A stretch of DNA of 64,000 bases from Propionispira arboris (GCF_900109225.1 NZ_FNZK01000005.1:186001-250000), one strand, 5' to 3'; numbered from the stretch's first letter, positions 39,493 to 48,946 are shown. The notes: generated by a model not told the origin, from the letters alone. Numbers and translations are program-made.

Positions 39493-41424
39493 ATGAAAAA
39501 TAAAGTATATTTAGATTGTTTGAATCGGGAAGAAGCACAAAAACTATGGATCACAAAATTGCAGGAGATTGGCTTTTTCAGCAATTTACCAACAGAAGAA
39601 GTATTGACCACCGATGCACTTGATCGTGTAACAGCGCATACCGTGTATGCTAAAGTTTCTGTGCCACATTATAATGGTTCTGCGATGGATGGGATTGCTG
39701 TTTATGCAGAGGATACGTTCGGTGCACAGGAAAATGAGCCAACCACTTTAAAACTTTTACCAGAAGGTGAGCCGTTTACCTTTGGCTGTTGTTATATGGT
39801 TGATACGGGTGATATGATGCCATTGGGAACGAATGCGGTGATTATGATCGAAGATGTGCAATGGGAAAAAGAGGCTGCTGAAATTATTGCTGCTGCAGCA
39901 CCTTGGCAGCATGTACGAATTATCGGTGAAGACATAGCGGCACACGAACTGGTTTTGCCAGAGCATAGATGCATTTGTCCTACGGATATAGCAGCATTGC
40001 TTTCGGCAGGGCTCGATACTATTGAAGTCTTAAAAAAACCGACCGTAGCGATTATTCCTACGGGCGATGAAATCGTCACTCCCGGACAAAGTCTCGAACC
40101 CGGCAAGATTAAAGATGTAAACTCTTATATGTTGGCTGCGGCGATTCAAACATGGGCGGGGCATGCAGAACGTTTTCCTATATTAAAAGACAAGAAAGCT
40201 ACCATTCAATCGACGGTTAAAGAAGCATTGCAACAGTTTGATATGGTGATCGTCAATGCCGGCACTTCGGCGGGAAGAGATGATTATACCGCCGAAGTAT
40301 TGGCTGAACTTGGCGAGGTACTCGTGCATGGTATTGCAACAAAACCTGGTAAGCCAGTAATTCTCGCTTTATGTGAGGGCAAACCAGTGATTGGATTGCC
40401 TGGCTATCCTGTTTCGACGATGCTGACGGCAGAACTGTTTGTACGCGATCCAGTACGCCGGAGGCAGTGCCTTTTGGCTGAGAAAGCAGAAGTGGTTTTG
40501 GCGAGTATGGTGAAGCCGTTGCCATCGACCATTGGTGCAGAGGAATATGTTAGAGTTTCTTTGGGCAATGTACGAGGTAAGTTAATTGCGGCCCCGCTAA
40601 GTCGTGGGGCTGGACTATTATCATCGTTGACAAAAGCACAAGGCATTGTCAAGATAGAAATGCAGAGTGCAGGTATAGGAAAAGGTCAGCAAGTTCCGGT
40701 GCGTTTATTGCGACAGGAAAATCCACAAAATACATTGCTTGCAGTAGGAAGCCATGATCTGGCGGTAGAACTCTTAGGCGTTTTTTTACGTCGCCGTTAT
40801 GCCCAAATAACACTGGCTTGCGCGAATGTTGGCAGTATGGGCGGGGTTATGGCAATTCGTAACAATGAAGCACATATTGCAGGTGTTCATATGCTCGATG
40901 AAGTTACTGGTCAATATAATATACCGATTTTACAACATTTTTTTAAGGATGAACCTTATAAACTGGTTCATATGGCAAAACGGAAGCAAGGCTTTATGGT
41001 GCCGTTTGGTAATCCTAAAAACATTCGGACACTAGAAGATTTGACTCGTAAAGATGTAAGGTTTATCAATCGGCAACGTGGTTCAGGAACGCGGATGCTG
41101 CTTGATTTTGAAATAAAAAAGCAAGGTATTTACCCAAAACAGATTTGTGGTTATGAAATGGAAGTTGCTACGCATATGGCGGTGGCGGCATCGGTTGCAG
41201 CTGGTAGTGTAGATGTCGGACTCGGAGTTCAGGCAGCAGCTAAAGCTTTGGGACTTACTTTTGTTTCAGTTGCAGCAGAAGACTATGATTTATTGCTCAA
41301 TTTTGCTGACGATGATGAACGTTTTCTTATGATTCTAGATATTTTAAAGTCTAAGGAATTTCGCGAGGAAGTAGAATCTCTGGGGGGCTATGATCTTAGC
41401 TGTTCAGGGAAGTTTATTTTATAA
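39493..41424 (+). CDS. MoeA fused to a periplasmic-binding-protein-like domain
   Basis: 643 residues. Residues 1-405 are a second MoeA (YNGSAMDGIAVYAEDTF, DTGDMMPLGTNAVIMIED, IIPTGDEIVTPG, NAGTSAGRDDYT, VIGLPGYPVS). Residues 415-643 form a type 2 binding-protein domain (LLAVGSHDLAVELLG, GSMGGVMAIRNNEAHI, FINRQRGSGTRMLLDFE, GLGVQAAAKALGL), here inside the cytoplasm since there is no signal peptide. The added domain could bind an oxyanion or the cofactor and so select the metal. Such fusions are known in molybdopterin loci of Firmicutes and archaea. It is directly followed by the tungstate-binding lipoprotein gene. Confidence 0.85.
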   Translation: MKNKVYLDCLNREEAQKLWITKLQEIGFFSNLPTEEVLTTDALDRVTAHTVYAKVSVPHYNGSAMDGIAVYAEDTFGAQENEPTTLKLLPEGEPFTFGCCYMVDTGDMMPLGTNAVIMIEDVQWEKEAAEIIAAAAPWQHVRIIGEDIAAHELVLPEHRCICPTDIAALLSAGLDTIEVLKKPTVAIIPTGDEIVTPGQSLEPGKIKDVNSYMLAAAIQTWAGHAERFPILKDKKATIQSTVKEALQQFDMVIVNAGTSAGRDDYTAEVLAELGEVLVHGIATKPGKPVILALCEGKPVIGLPGYPVSTMLTAELFVRDPVRRRQCLLAEKAEVVLASMVKPLPSTIGAEEYVRVSLGNVRGKLIAAPLSRGAGLLSSLTKAQGIVKIEMQSAGIGKGQQVPVRLLRQENPQNTLLAVGSHDLAVELLGVFLRRRYAQITLACANVGSMGGVMAIRNNEAHIAGVHMLDEVTGQYNIPILQHFFKDEPYKLVHMAKRKQGFMVPFGNPKNIRTLEDLTRKDVRFINRQRGSGTRMLLDFEIKKQGIYPKQICGYEMEVATHMAVAASVAAGSVDVGLGVQAAAKALGLTFVSVAAEDYDLLLNFADDDERFLMILDILKSKEFREEVESLGGYDLSCSGKFIL

Positions 41425-41449
41425 ATAGATAATATGAGGAGCGGTAATA

Positions 41450-42328
41450 ATGAAATTTAATAAATCACTTTTTTTATCAATTTGTATGTTGGTCATCGTT
41501 TTTGCGACAACTGCTTGTGGAACACAAAAGGAAGCTGCACCAGAGAGTAGTAAAGCACCAGCCGATGCAAATCTTATTTTAGCAACGACAACAAGTACGC
41601 AAGACAGCGGCTTGCTTGATGTATTGATCCCTGCATTTGAAAAGAAAACAGGGTATAAGGTGAAGACAATCGCTGTTGGTACAGGCAAAGCACTTGCTAT
41701 GGGAGAAAAAGGTGAAGCCGATGTGCTTTTGGTACATGCACCAAGTGCGGAAAAAAAAGTAATGGAAAGCGGTTCAACGATAAATCGCCAGCTCGTGATG
41801 CATAATGACTTTATTGTTGTTGGCGTTGCAAATGATCCGGCTCAAATTAAGGGAAAAACTACGGATGATGCTTTTAAAGCAATTGCAGCCAAACAAGCAC
41901 TGTTTGTTTCTCGTGGTGATGATTCTGGAACGGATAAAATGGAAAAACAAATTTGGAAAGATATTAAAGTTGCAGCCGATGGCCCATGGTATTTATCTGC
42001 TGGTGCAGGTATGGGACAAACTTTAAAAATTGCCAATGAAAAAAATGGCTATACCTTAACGGATAGAGCCACCTATCTAGCACAAAAGAAAAATCTTTCG
42101 TTAGACATTCTTGTTGAAGGCGATAAAAAATTATTAAATATTTATCATGTCATGGAAGTAAATCCAGAAAAATTTAATAAAGTAAATAAAGATGGCGCGA
42201 AAGCGTTTAGTGAATTCTTATTAGCAAAAGAAACACAAGCAATGATTGCAGAGTTTGGTAAAGACGAATATGGTCAGGCTTTATTTTTTGCTGATGGTGA
42301 TAAAACCGATGCGGATTTAGGTTTATAG
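41450..42328 (+). CDS. tupA: Tungstate ABC transporter substrate-binding lipoprotein
   Basis: 292 residues. A lipoprotein signal ends at the lipobox TTACG (Cys23). The mature part begins with LILATTTSTQDSGLLDVLIP, the TupA signature whose TTTS loop contacts the oxyanion, and has SRGDDSGTDKMEKQIW later. TupA binds tungstate far better than molybdate. It stays attached to the outer face of the cytoplasmic membrane and feeds TupBC. The gene follows the MoeA fusion by 25 bases and is followed by its permease. Confidence 0.9.
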   Translation: MKFNKSLFLSICMLVIVFATTACGTQKEAAPESSKAPADANLILATTTSTQDSGLLDVLIPAFEKKTGYKVKTIAVGTGKALAMGEKGEADVLLVHAPSAEKKVMESGSTINRQLVMHNDFIVVGVANDPAQIKGKTTDDAFKAIAAKQALFVSRGDDSGTDKMEKQIWKDIKVAADGPWYLSAGAGMGQTLKIANEKNGYTLTDRATYLAQKKNLSLDILVEGDKKLLNIYHVMEVNPEKFNKVNKDGAKAFSEFLLAKETQAMIAEFGKDEYGQALFFADGDKTDADLGL

Positions 42329-42337
42329 TACGCAGTT

Positions 42338-43036
42338 ATGGAAATGCAAGCTTTTTGGGAAGCGTTGCAATTTGTCGTTACGGGAAATGATGAAGTTTGG
42401 GCGATTGCATGGTTAACGATTCAGGTTTCAGGGATAGCAACATTAATTAGTGTTGCTATCGGCCTGCCTTTTGGCATTTGGCTGGCACTCACTGATTTTC
42501 CGGGAAAAAAATTGATTTATAGCTTTATTAATTATGGTATGGGATTTCCACCTGTTGTAGCAGGTTTGATGATTAGTCTGCTGTTATGGCGTTATGGTCC
42601 ACTGGGCAATTTGAGTTTAATGTATACGCCAACGGCTATGATTTTGGCGCAAACCATGATTGCGATGCCCATTATTATTGGCTTTAGCTTTACGGCAATT
42701 ATGTCCGTTAATCCATTACTGCGTTATCAGTTCTTATCTTTGGGGGCAAAAAAATGGCAGGCAGACTGGCTGCTTATTAAAGAGGCTCGGTTAGGACTTT
42801 TAGCGGCAGTCATCGCTGGATTTGGCCGTGTAAGTGCAGAGGTAGGAGCTTCAATGATGGTTGGCGGCAATATTAAAGGGCAAACGAGGGTATTGACGAC
42901 AGCAACCGTTATGGAAGTAGGTAAGGGCAATTATGAGATGGCTCTTGCAATCAGTGCGGTACTATTGATGATTGCCTATAGTGTAGTCCTTTTGTTAACG
43001 TATTTACAGCATGAGAGAAAGCGTGAGATACGATGA
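42338..43036 (+). CDS. tupB: Tungstate ABC transporter permease
   Basis: 232 residues with about six membrane helices. The EAA loop region that docks to the ATPase reads FLSLGAKKWQADWLLIKEAR, and GRVSAEVGASMMVGGN follows, as in TupB and ModB. It forms the channel of the importer as a homodimer. Start ATG 42338, 9 bases after the tupA stop; the end overlaps tupC by 4 bases. Confidence 0.9.
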   Translation: MEMQAFWEALQFVVTGNDEVWAIAWLTIQVSGIATLISVAIGLPFGIWLALTDFPGKKLIYSFINYGMGFPPVVAGLMISLLLWRYGPLGNLSLMYTPTAMILAQTMIAMPIIIGFSFTAIMSVNPLLRYQFLSLGAKKWQADWLLIKEARLGLLAAVIAGFGRVSAEVGASMMVGGNIKGQTRVLTTATVMEVGKGNYEMALAISAVLLMIAYSVVLLLTYLQHERKREIR

Positions 43037-44100
43037 AAGAAGCAATTTTGAAAATGGACCATCTGCAAGTACAAAGAGAAGGAAGACAGGTACTCCAAAT
43101 CGATCATTTTCAGCTAAAGCGCGGTGAACTATTAGCGATTGTCGGTTCGAATGGAGCTGGAAAATCGACATTTTTGCAGACAGTGAATGGTCTGCAAAAA
43201 TTTTCGGGGAAAATCTCTCTTTTTGGTGAAACGATGCAAGACGATAACCGGACAAGGCTGCGTAGGCGGATGTCAATGGTGTTTCAAGAAACCATCTTGC
43301 AATCTGGATCCGTAGCGGAGACGATTGGCATTGGCTTAACGTTTCGTGAGATGAAAAAAATAGAAATACTAGAAAAAGTGGAAAAGGTAAGTACTGTTTT
43401 AAGATGCAATCATTTACTAAAGCGCCAATCAAATACTTTATCTGGCGGCGAAAAGCAGCGTATCGGTATCGCTAGAGCCTTGATTACAAAACCTGAGTTA
43501 TTATTATTAGATGAACCCTTTGCTGCCTTAGATTTACGGATCCGTCGTGAGATGATAACGAAAATTCGGGCGATTGCTCAAAAAGAAGCAATGTCAGTCA
43601 TTTTGGTTACCCATGATTTTGCGGAAGCTTTAGCGTTTGCCGATCGAGCAATCGTAATCGAGCAGGGGAAAATCGTACAGGATGCTTCGCCACAATATAT
43701 AATGTATCATCCAGTGAATGAAGTTTTGGCGCGGCTGGTGGGGATTGAAAATATCCTTTCATGCCAGCTGCAGATTCAAGAAAATACGTATGCCGTTCAA
43801 TTACAAAACGGGGCGGTTTTACCCTATAAAAATTTATCTAAAGAAGCAGTGTCTAAGTGTTGCATTCCCGCAGACATATGTATATTTGCCAATGAAATTG
43901 AAAAGCAAAAGCACGGGGACTGGTTCCCTTTTGTCGCTACCTGCAACGAGATACGACCATCCAAAAATGGTTATGAGCTAACGATAGATTGGCAGAAACA
44001 ACAGTTGAAATTGTACTTTTCACGGCAGAAAAAAGAATGTTTTGCCGTAAATCAAGAAATAGAGTTTGCTTTAAATCTTGCAGAGTTACATTTAATTTAA
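43033..44100 (+). CDS. tupC: Tungstate ABC transporter ATPase
   Basis: 355 residues. Walker A GSNGAGKST, signature LSGGEKQRIGIARAL, Walker B LLLLDEPFAAL and switch His in LVTHDF. Residues 240-355 are a regulatory extension, probably a TOBE/MOP-like fold that could bind oxyanion and feed back on uptake; Cys pair SKCCIPADIC lies in it. It powers TupB. A short hairpin (ATCGTT / AACGAT) follows, and then a second importer begins. Confidence 0.9.
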   Translation: MKEAILKMDHLQVQREGRQVLQIDHFQLKRGELLAIVGSNGAGKSTFLQTVNGLQKFSGKISLFGETMQDDNRTRLRRRMSMVFQETILQSGSVAETIGIGLTFREMKKIEILEKVEKVSTVLRCNHLLKRQSNTLSGGEKQRIGIARALITKPELLLLDEPFAALDLRIRREMITKIRAIAQKEAMSVILVTHDFAEALAFADRAIVIEQGKIVQDASPQYIMYHPVNEVLARLVGIENILSCQLQIQENTYAVQLQNGAVLPYKNLSKEAVSKCCIPADICIFANEIEKQKHGDWFPFVATCNEIRPSKNGYELTIDWQKQQLKLYFSRQKKECFAVNQEIEFALNLAELHLI

Positions 44101-44172
44101 AAAAAAATCGTTAAGAACGATATGATATAGAGTTCATATAAACTATAATTTAAGTAGAAAGAATGTGAAGCT
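44101..44172 (+). promoter_or_regulatory. Leader between the two importers
   Basis: ATCGTTAAGAACGAT hairpin near 44107-44121 and a palindrome TATAG-N12-CTATA at about 44127-44148. The latter loosely recalls ModE-type sites (AT-rich, TATA-based), but the match is poor. Confidence 0.35.
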
Positions 44173-45258
44173 ATGATCAATAAAAATTTTAATGTAAAAT
44201 ATCTCCTAATTGCTATTTCAATTGTATTGAGCTTTGTCGTAACAGCTTGTGGAGGAGAACAAGCTGTTACAAAAAACGAAAAGTTAGTGATCACTGATAC
44301 CACCGGAGCAAAGTATGAGATTCCTAATAAAATAGATAGCATCGCTGATGCTTGGCCCGCGCATAATGAAGTCTTAGCGATGCTTGGTGCTGGTGATAAA
44401 ATTAAGGCCACCGTACATACCAAAGAAGTGAGACCGTGGCTTTATAAAGTAAATCCGCATATGAATGATGCACAAACTGTATTTACTACGAATGATGTCA
44501 ATATTGAAGAATTGATGAAAACAAAACCAGATATCATCTTTATACCGACAAATAGTGTGAATGCTGCTAAATTAAAAGATTTGGGCATTCCGGTACTACA
44601 ATTAGCCTTTACTGATTTTGATGGACTAAAAGATTGTTTCCGCACAACTGGTAAGATTTTAGGCCCTGCTGCAAGTAAGAAAGCGGAAGCATATATTACG
44701 TATCTTGATGAGAAATTGACGAAAGTCAAGGCTGTCACAGATCCAATCGCGAAAGAACAACGCCCAAAAGTTTTACATATTACGGCATTAAATCCATTGA
44801 TTGTTGATGGAACAAATACCATTATTGATAACTGGATTGAAGTTGCTGGTGGAATCAATGCGGCTGCCGATATCAAAGGAAATATGAAAACAGTAACGAT
44901 GGAACAGATTATCGCTTGGAATCCTGATGTCATTATTGTTAGCAGCAATACGTTAAACAATGCCAAAGATGGTATTCGTAGTACGGATGTACTTTTGAAT
45001 GATCCGGCATGGCAAGGAATCAAGGCAATTCAAACGAAAAAAGTTTACGTAAATCCCGATGGAGCATTTTTGTGGGATCGGTATGGTGCAGAAGAGGCAC
45101 TGCAAATTCAATGGGCAGCAAAAGTGTTATATCCAGAACAGTTTAAAGATATTGATGTAGTAAAAGAAACACAGTATTTTTATAAAAATTTTATGCAGTA
45201 TGATCTTTCCGAAGCGGACGCAAATCGTATTATTGCCGGACAAAATCCCGAACAATAA
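44173..45258 (+). CDS. Class II (FecB/BtuF-type) ABC binding lipoprotein, probable molybdate/tungstate
   Basis: 361 residues. Lipobox VVTACG, then a two-lobe cluster A-II binding protein (VITDTTGAKYEIPNKIDSIA at the front, NVDVEEL-like NIEELMKTKPDIIFIP, VDGTNTIIDNWIEVAGGINA, MEQIIAWNPDVIIVSS). By fold it would be called an iron-siderophore or cobalamin receptor. Its place between tupC and moaC suggests oxyanion uptake, as in the Haemophilus MolBCA system, which is a FecCD-type molybdate/tungstate importer. No iron or cobalamin genes are nearby. The ligand is inferred from context only. Confidence 0.75.
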   Translation: MINKNFNVKYLLIAISIVLSFVVTACGGEQAVTKNEKLVITDTTGAKYEIPNKIDSIADAWPAHNEVLAMLGAGDKIKATVHTKEVRPWLYKVNPHMNDAQTVFTTNDVNIEELMKTKPDIIFIPTNSVNAAKLKDLGIPVLQLAFTDFDGLKDCFRTTGKILGPAASKKAEAYITYLDEKLTKVKAVTDPIAKEQRPKVLHITALNPLIVDGTNTIIDNWIEVAGGINAAADIKGNMKTVTMEQIIAWNPDVIIVSSNTLNNAKDGIRSTDVLLNDPAWQGIKAIQTKKVYVNPDGAFLWDRYGAEEALQIQWAAKVLYPEQFKDIDVVKETQYFYKNFMQYDLSEADANRIIAGQNPEQ

Positions 45259-45297
45259 CTTGTCTTGGCTAAGTTTATATAAGTGAGGAACAACAAT

Positions 45298-46326
45298 ATG
45301 AAGTTGACCAGAAGTTCTGGAGACTCAATAAAAATAACGGTGCTCTTACTTAGCTTATTGAGTTTATTTTTTATCTCGTTTATGGTCGGTCGCTATCCGA
45401 TTGCGCCAAATATGGTGCTGGAAATTTTAACGGCTAAGGTGATGCATGTAGCACCTTATTGGCCAACAAATATAGAAATTATCATGTTTAAAATTCGATT
45501 GCCAAGGATTATTTCAGCTATTTTGGTTGGAGCAGCCCTGTCAACGGCTGGAGCTGCTTACCAAGGAATGTTTAAAAATCCAATGGTTTCTCCTAGTATT
45601 TTAGGTGTAACGGCGGGAGCAAGCTTTGGAGCGGCCTTGGCAATTTTATTAGCTTGGTCAACGCTTGGCATCCAATTTTCAGCGTATGCCTTTGGTTTGC
45701 TTGCCGTTATGCTGACGTATGGAATTGCAACGTGGGTAGGAAAACGCGGTGATGCAGTGTTGATGATGATTTTGGCCGGCATCATTATTGGTACTTTATT
45801 TAGTTCGTTCGTCTCTTTAACAAAATTTGTCGCTGACCCGGAAAATACATTGCCCGCAATTACGTATTGGCTGCTAGGAAGTCTGGCTTCAACGAATGCA
45901 GATGCCGTGTACTTTGCGGCGATTCCGATCATTGGCGGGATTGTCGTGCTCACGTTACTACGTTGGAATCTTAATGTTATTTCTTTTGGCGATGAAGAAG
46001 CACGTGCATTAGGGGTAAATACCATAAAGCTTCGTTTTTTAGTAATACTATCAGCAACGCTCATTACGTCCGCTGCTGTTTCTATTAGTGGAATTATTGG
46101 AATGGTAGGGTTGGTTGTACCCCACCTGTCGAGGATGCTGATTGGTCCAAATTATAAGGTATTATTACCAGTATCAACGATTATGGGTGCTGTTTTTTTA
46201 CTCCTCGTAGATGATTTTGCTCGAATTCTTTTTTCAGTCGAAGTACCATTAGGGATATTGACATCCTTAATTGGAGCACCATTTTTTATTTATCTATTAT
46301 ATAAAACACGTAAAGGCTGGGCCTGA
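45298..46326 (+). CDS. FecCD-family ABC permease, probable molybdate/tungstate
   Basis: 342 residues with about ten membrane helices. FecCD marks: RLPRIISAILVGAALSTAGA, YQGMFKNPMVSPSILGVTAGASFGA, GIIGMVGLVVPHLSRMLIG near the end. Works as a homodimer with the ATPase that follows. GTGAGGAA precedes the ATG at 45298. It resembles BtuC/FhuB in architecture, and MolB of the MolBCA oxyanion importer has the same build, so context is again the guide to its cargo. Confidence 0.82.
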   Translation: MKLTRSSGDSIKITVLLLSLLSLFFISFMVGRYPIAPNMVLEILTAKVMHVAPYWPTNIEIIMFKIRLPRIISAILVGAALSTAGAAYQGMFKNPMVSPSILGVTAGASFGAALAILLAWSTLGIQFSAYAFGLLAVMLTYGIATWVGKRGDAVLMMILAGIIIGTLFSSFVSLTKFVADPENTLPAITYWLLGSLASTNADAVYFAAIPIIGGIVVLTLLRWNLNVISFGDEEARALGVNTIKLRFLVILSATLITSAAVSISGIIGMVGLVVPHLSRMLIGPNYKVLLPVSTIMGAVFLLLVDDFARILFSVEVPLGILTSLIGAPFFIYLLYKTRKGWA

Positions 46327-46338
46327 TCAGGAGGAGCT

Positions 46339-47154
46339 ATGCAACTGAAATTAGAGAATGTACAATGTGGTTATGGCAATAAAAAAATTATCGAAGCTAT
46401 CTCTTTTACAGTAGAATCGGGTGAATTTCTTTGTCTGCTAGGTCCAAATGGAGTCGGGAAAACGACATTATTTAAAACGATACTAAGGCTATTAAAATTG
46501 CAGTCAGGAAGAATCCTCATTGATGGAGAAAATATCGCGAAATGGACACAGCAAGAATTTGCTAAAAAAGTTGGCTATGTGCCGCAAGCGCATGCCTCCT
46601 CATTTGCATTTCGAGTCTTAGATGTTGTAGCGATGGGGCGCGCTGCACATCTAGGGATTTGGGGTTCGCCAAGTAAGATGGATCTTGAGATTGCCGAGGA
46701 GGCCATTGATACCCTGTCAATAGGATACTTGAAAAATTCGATTTACACGGAAATCAGTGGTGGAGAACGGCAACTTGTCTTAATTGCTAGAGCCCTGGCA
46801 CAAAAACCAGAGTTTTTAATTATGGATGAACCAACATCAAATCTTGATTATGGCAATCAGATTCGAGTCATGGATTATATAGCAACGATGATTAAAAAAT
46901 CGGGATTGGGCGTCATCATGACGACGCATTCGCCAAATCATGCGCTACAATATGGATCGAAAGTTGCGGCGATTAGTCGTAATGGTCAATTTTATATCGG
47001 GGAGCCACGAGACGTTATCACAGCAAGTTATTTAAAAGAGACCTATCATGTGCAGATTGAAATTTTGCAATCCGTGCTACAAGATGGCACGCAAGCCACG
47101 ATCTGTGTACCACTTGCCAAACAAGATTTTTGGAGTAAAATAACGAAGGAATAA
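46339..47154 (+). CDS. ABC ATPase of the FecCD-type importer
   Basis: 271 residues. Walker A LLGPNGVGKTT, signature ISGGERQLVLIARAL, Walker B FLIMDEPTSNLD, switch His MTTHSPNH. Related to FecE/BtuD/MolC. It pairs with the permease 12 bases upstream. GGAGG lies just before the start. The C-terminal 60 residues after GEPRDVITASYLKETYHVQI are usual for this group. The next gene, moaC, follows by 17 bases, so the importer is embedded in the molybdopterin block. Confidence 0.83.
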   Translation: MQLKLENVQCGYGNKKIIEAISFTVESGEFLCLLGPNGVGKTTLFKTILRLLKLQSGRILIDGENIAKWTQQEFAKKVGYVPQAHASSFAFRVLDVVAMGRAAHLGIWGSPSKMDLEIAEEAIDTLSIGYLKNSIYTEISGGERQLVLIARALAQKPEFLIMDEPTSNLDYGNQIRVMDYIATMIKKSGLGVIMTTHSPNHALQYGSKVAAISRNGQFYIGEPRDVITASYLKETYHVQIEILQSVLQDGTQATICVPLAKQDFWSKITKE

Positions 47155-47171
47155 TAGATGAGGTGTGAAAA

Positions 47172-47657
47172 ATGGCTGGATTAACCCATTTTGATGCAAC
47201 GGGAAATGCGATTATGGTCGATGTAAGTGAAAAAAGTGGTACAAGCCGTATTGCAGTTGCCAAGGGCAAAATTGTTGTCAATCAAGAAGTGTATAAAGCA
47301 ATTGCTGCTGGAAATGTAAAAAAAGGTGATGTATTGGGAGTTGCTCGGGTTGCGGGGATCATGGCTGCAAAACAAACCAGTACGTTAATCCCGATGTGTC
47401 ATCCATTACTCATTACCAAATGCAGTGTCGATTTTGTCATGTTTCCGGATGAATCGGCGATCGAAGCGAATGCTACGGTAAAAGTAAATGGACAGACTGG
47501 AGTAGAGATGGAAGCGTTAACGGCTGTAAGCATAGCACTGCTGACGATTTATGATATGTGTAAGGCATTAGATAAAACAATGGAAATTCAAAATATCGCG
47601 CTGATAGAAAAATCTGGCGGGAAAAGCGGTCATTTTGTCAATCCAAAAGTTTCGTAA
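47172..47657 (+). CDS. moaC: Cyclic pyranopterin monophosphate synthase MoaC
   Basis: 161 residues, standard size. [18 protein letters not shown] at the front, [19 protein letters not shown] with the catalytic His, [26 protein letters not shown] with the conserved Asp-Lys, and IEKSGGKSG at the end. MoaC turns the MoaA product into cyclic pyranopterin monophosphate, the first stable intermediate of molybdopterin. The ATG follows GAGGTG. It is placed directly ahead of moaA. Confidence 0.93.
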   Translation: MAGLTHFDATGNAIMVDVSEKSGTSRIAVAKGKIVVNQEVYKAIAAGNVKKGDVLGVARVAGIMAAKQTSTLIPMCHPLLITKCSVDFVMFPDESAIEANATVKVNGQTGVEMEALTAVSIALLTIYDMCKALDKTMEIQNIALIEKSGGKSGHFVNPKVS

Positions 47658-47675
47658 AGTAAGAAGGTGAGACTG

Positions 47676-48656
47676 ATGTTAGATCAGTTCGGACGAACCA
47701 TAGAATATATGAGGATTTCCGTTACGGAGCGTTGTAATTTACGTTGTACATATTGCATGCCCGCAGAGGGAATCAAGCAAATGCGTTGTAAGGATTTACT
47801 TTCTTACGAAGAAATTATCAGACTGGCAAAAATTTTTGCTGAGCTTGGTATTAAAAAAATTAAATTAACGGGCGGTGAACCGTTGGTTAGATTGAATATT
47901 TGTCAGCTTATCGCTGAGCTGAAAGCAATTCCCCAAATTGAGCAGGTTACGATTACGACCAATGGTGTTTTGTTGCCGCAGATGGCAAAAGACCTGATTG
48001 CAGCTGGTCTTGATGGTGTTAATATCAGCTTAGATTCTGTCAATCGAGAATCCTTTCATCAATTGACACTGTGTGATCAGCTGCCTAACGTATTGCAGGG
48101 AATCGATACTTTACTCGCGTTGAATTTTAAAAGTATTAAGCTCAATTGTGTACCAATTGCAGGAATAAATGAAGATCAATTGATGGATATCGCTGGCTTT
48201 GCGCAGAAGTATCCAATTTCAGTTCGCTTCATTGAATTGATGCCAATCGGTATGGCACATGATTTTACGGCGATCGAAACCACGAAAGTTCTGTCTATGC
48301 TGCAAGAGCGATATGGTGTTTTGACTCCTTATACGAGTCAGCTTGGTAATGGTCCGGCGACGTATTATTCACTCCCGAATTTTAAGGGGAAGATTGGTTT
48401 TATTGAAGCGATGCATCATAAATTTTGCACCAATTGCAATAGAGTTCGCCTGACTTCAAATGGATTTTTAAAACTTTGTCTACAGTATGATAAAGGAATC
48501 GATTTAAAAGATCTACTGCGCAGTCAAAAAGCGGATAATGTGATTCGTGAGGTGATCGAAGAAACTATTTATCAAAAGCCCAAAGAACATCTTTTTGATG
48601 ATAGTTCTATCGTTGAAGGAAAAGATCAGCGCAATATGTTTCAAGTCGGCGGTTGA
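47676..48656 (+). CDS. moaA: GTP 3',8-cyclase MoaA
   Basis: 326 residues. Radical SAM cluster Cys20, Cys24, Cys27 in ERCNLRCTYCMP; second cluster in FCTNCNRVRLT with a third Cys about 14 residues later; C-terminal GG, which MoaA needs for activity. It starts molybdopterin synthesis by cyclising GTP. The ATG at 47676 with AAGGTGAG upstream is preferred over a GTG at 47667. It is the last gene of the Mo/W block; a hairpin follows. No moaD, moaE, mobA or moeB is in the window. Confidence 0.93.
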   Translation: MLDQFGRTIEYMRISVTERCNLRCTYCMPAEGIKQMRCKDLLSYEEIIRLAKIFAELGIKKIKLTGGEPLVRLNICQLIAELKAIPQIEQVTITTNGVLLPQMAKDLIAAGLDGVNISLDSVNRESFHQLTLCDQLPNVLQGIDTLLALNFKSIKLNCVPIAGINEDQLMDIAGFAQKYPISVRFIELMPIGMAHDFTAIETTKVLSMLQERYGVLTPYTSQLGNGPATYYSLPNFKGKIGFIEAMHHKFCTNCNRVRLTSNGFLKLCLQYDKGIDLKDLLRSQKADNVIREVIEETIYQKPKEHLFDDSSIVEGKDQRNMFQVGG

Positions 48657-48665
48657 AACAGAGAA

Positions 48666-48706
48666 ATACAAAGCCTTCTGGGGTTTTAACGCAGAGGGTT
48701 TTGTAT
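48666..48706 (+). terminator. Stem-loop after moaA
   Basis: ATACAAA / TTTGTAT outer stem with CC-TCTG / CAGA-GG inside and a GGGGTTTTAACG loop. T-run weak. Marks the end of the block. Confidence 0.55.
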
Positions 48707-48761
48707 ATGTGGGTTTAAAATAAGGATTGACAATAAAAGTTTTTGCTGAATGACGTATTAA

Positions 48762-48796
48762 TTTGGCAGGAACTTTATTTTTTATGGGGAAATGTG
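48762..48796 (+). repeat. Recurrent leader motif, copy 2
   Basis: TTTGGCAGGAACTTT, then ATTTTTTATGGG, then GAAATGTG. Nearly identical to 29126-29160 over 35 bases, although the flanks differ. Confidence 0.6.
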
Positions 48797-48862
48797 ACTT
48801 TAATGGAAAGCAGCATATAATTTTAATTTGTTTTTTATTGAATCGACTCATATTGAATAGTA

Positions 48863-48933
48863 AAACACAGATATAAAAAGATTCTGATATCTGTGTTTAT
48901 AGATATACAAATATGTTATTATTTGTATATCTA
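48863..48933. repeat. Two adjacent perfect hairpins
   Basis: AAACACAGATAT (48863-48874) / ATATCTGTGTTT (48887-48898), then TAGATATACAAATA (48900-48913) / TATTTGTATATCTA (48920-48933). No coding content. The second could be an operator, the first a terminator-like element. They precede a gene fragment. Confidence 0.55.
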
Positions 48934-48946
48934 AGGACGCGCCTTC

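Noticed and set aside
39493-41424. MoeA fusion as a sequencing error joining two genes
   Set aside because: MoeA plus binding-protein-like fusions are an established architecture, the frame is continuous and no internal ribosome-binding site is present.
44442-45023. Minus-strand open frame of 193 codons
   Set aside because: Antisense to the class II binding-protein gene, whose lipobox and lobes are clear.
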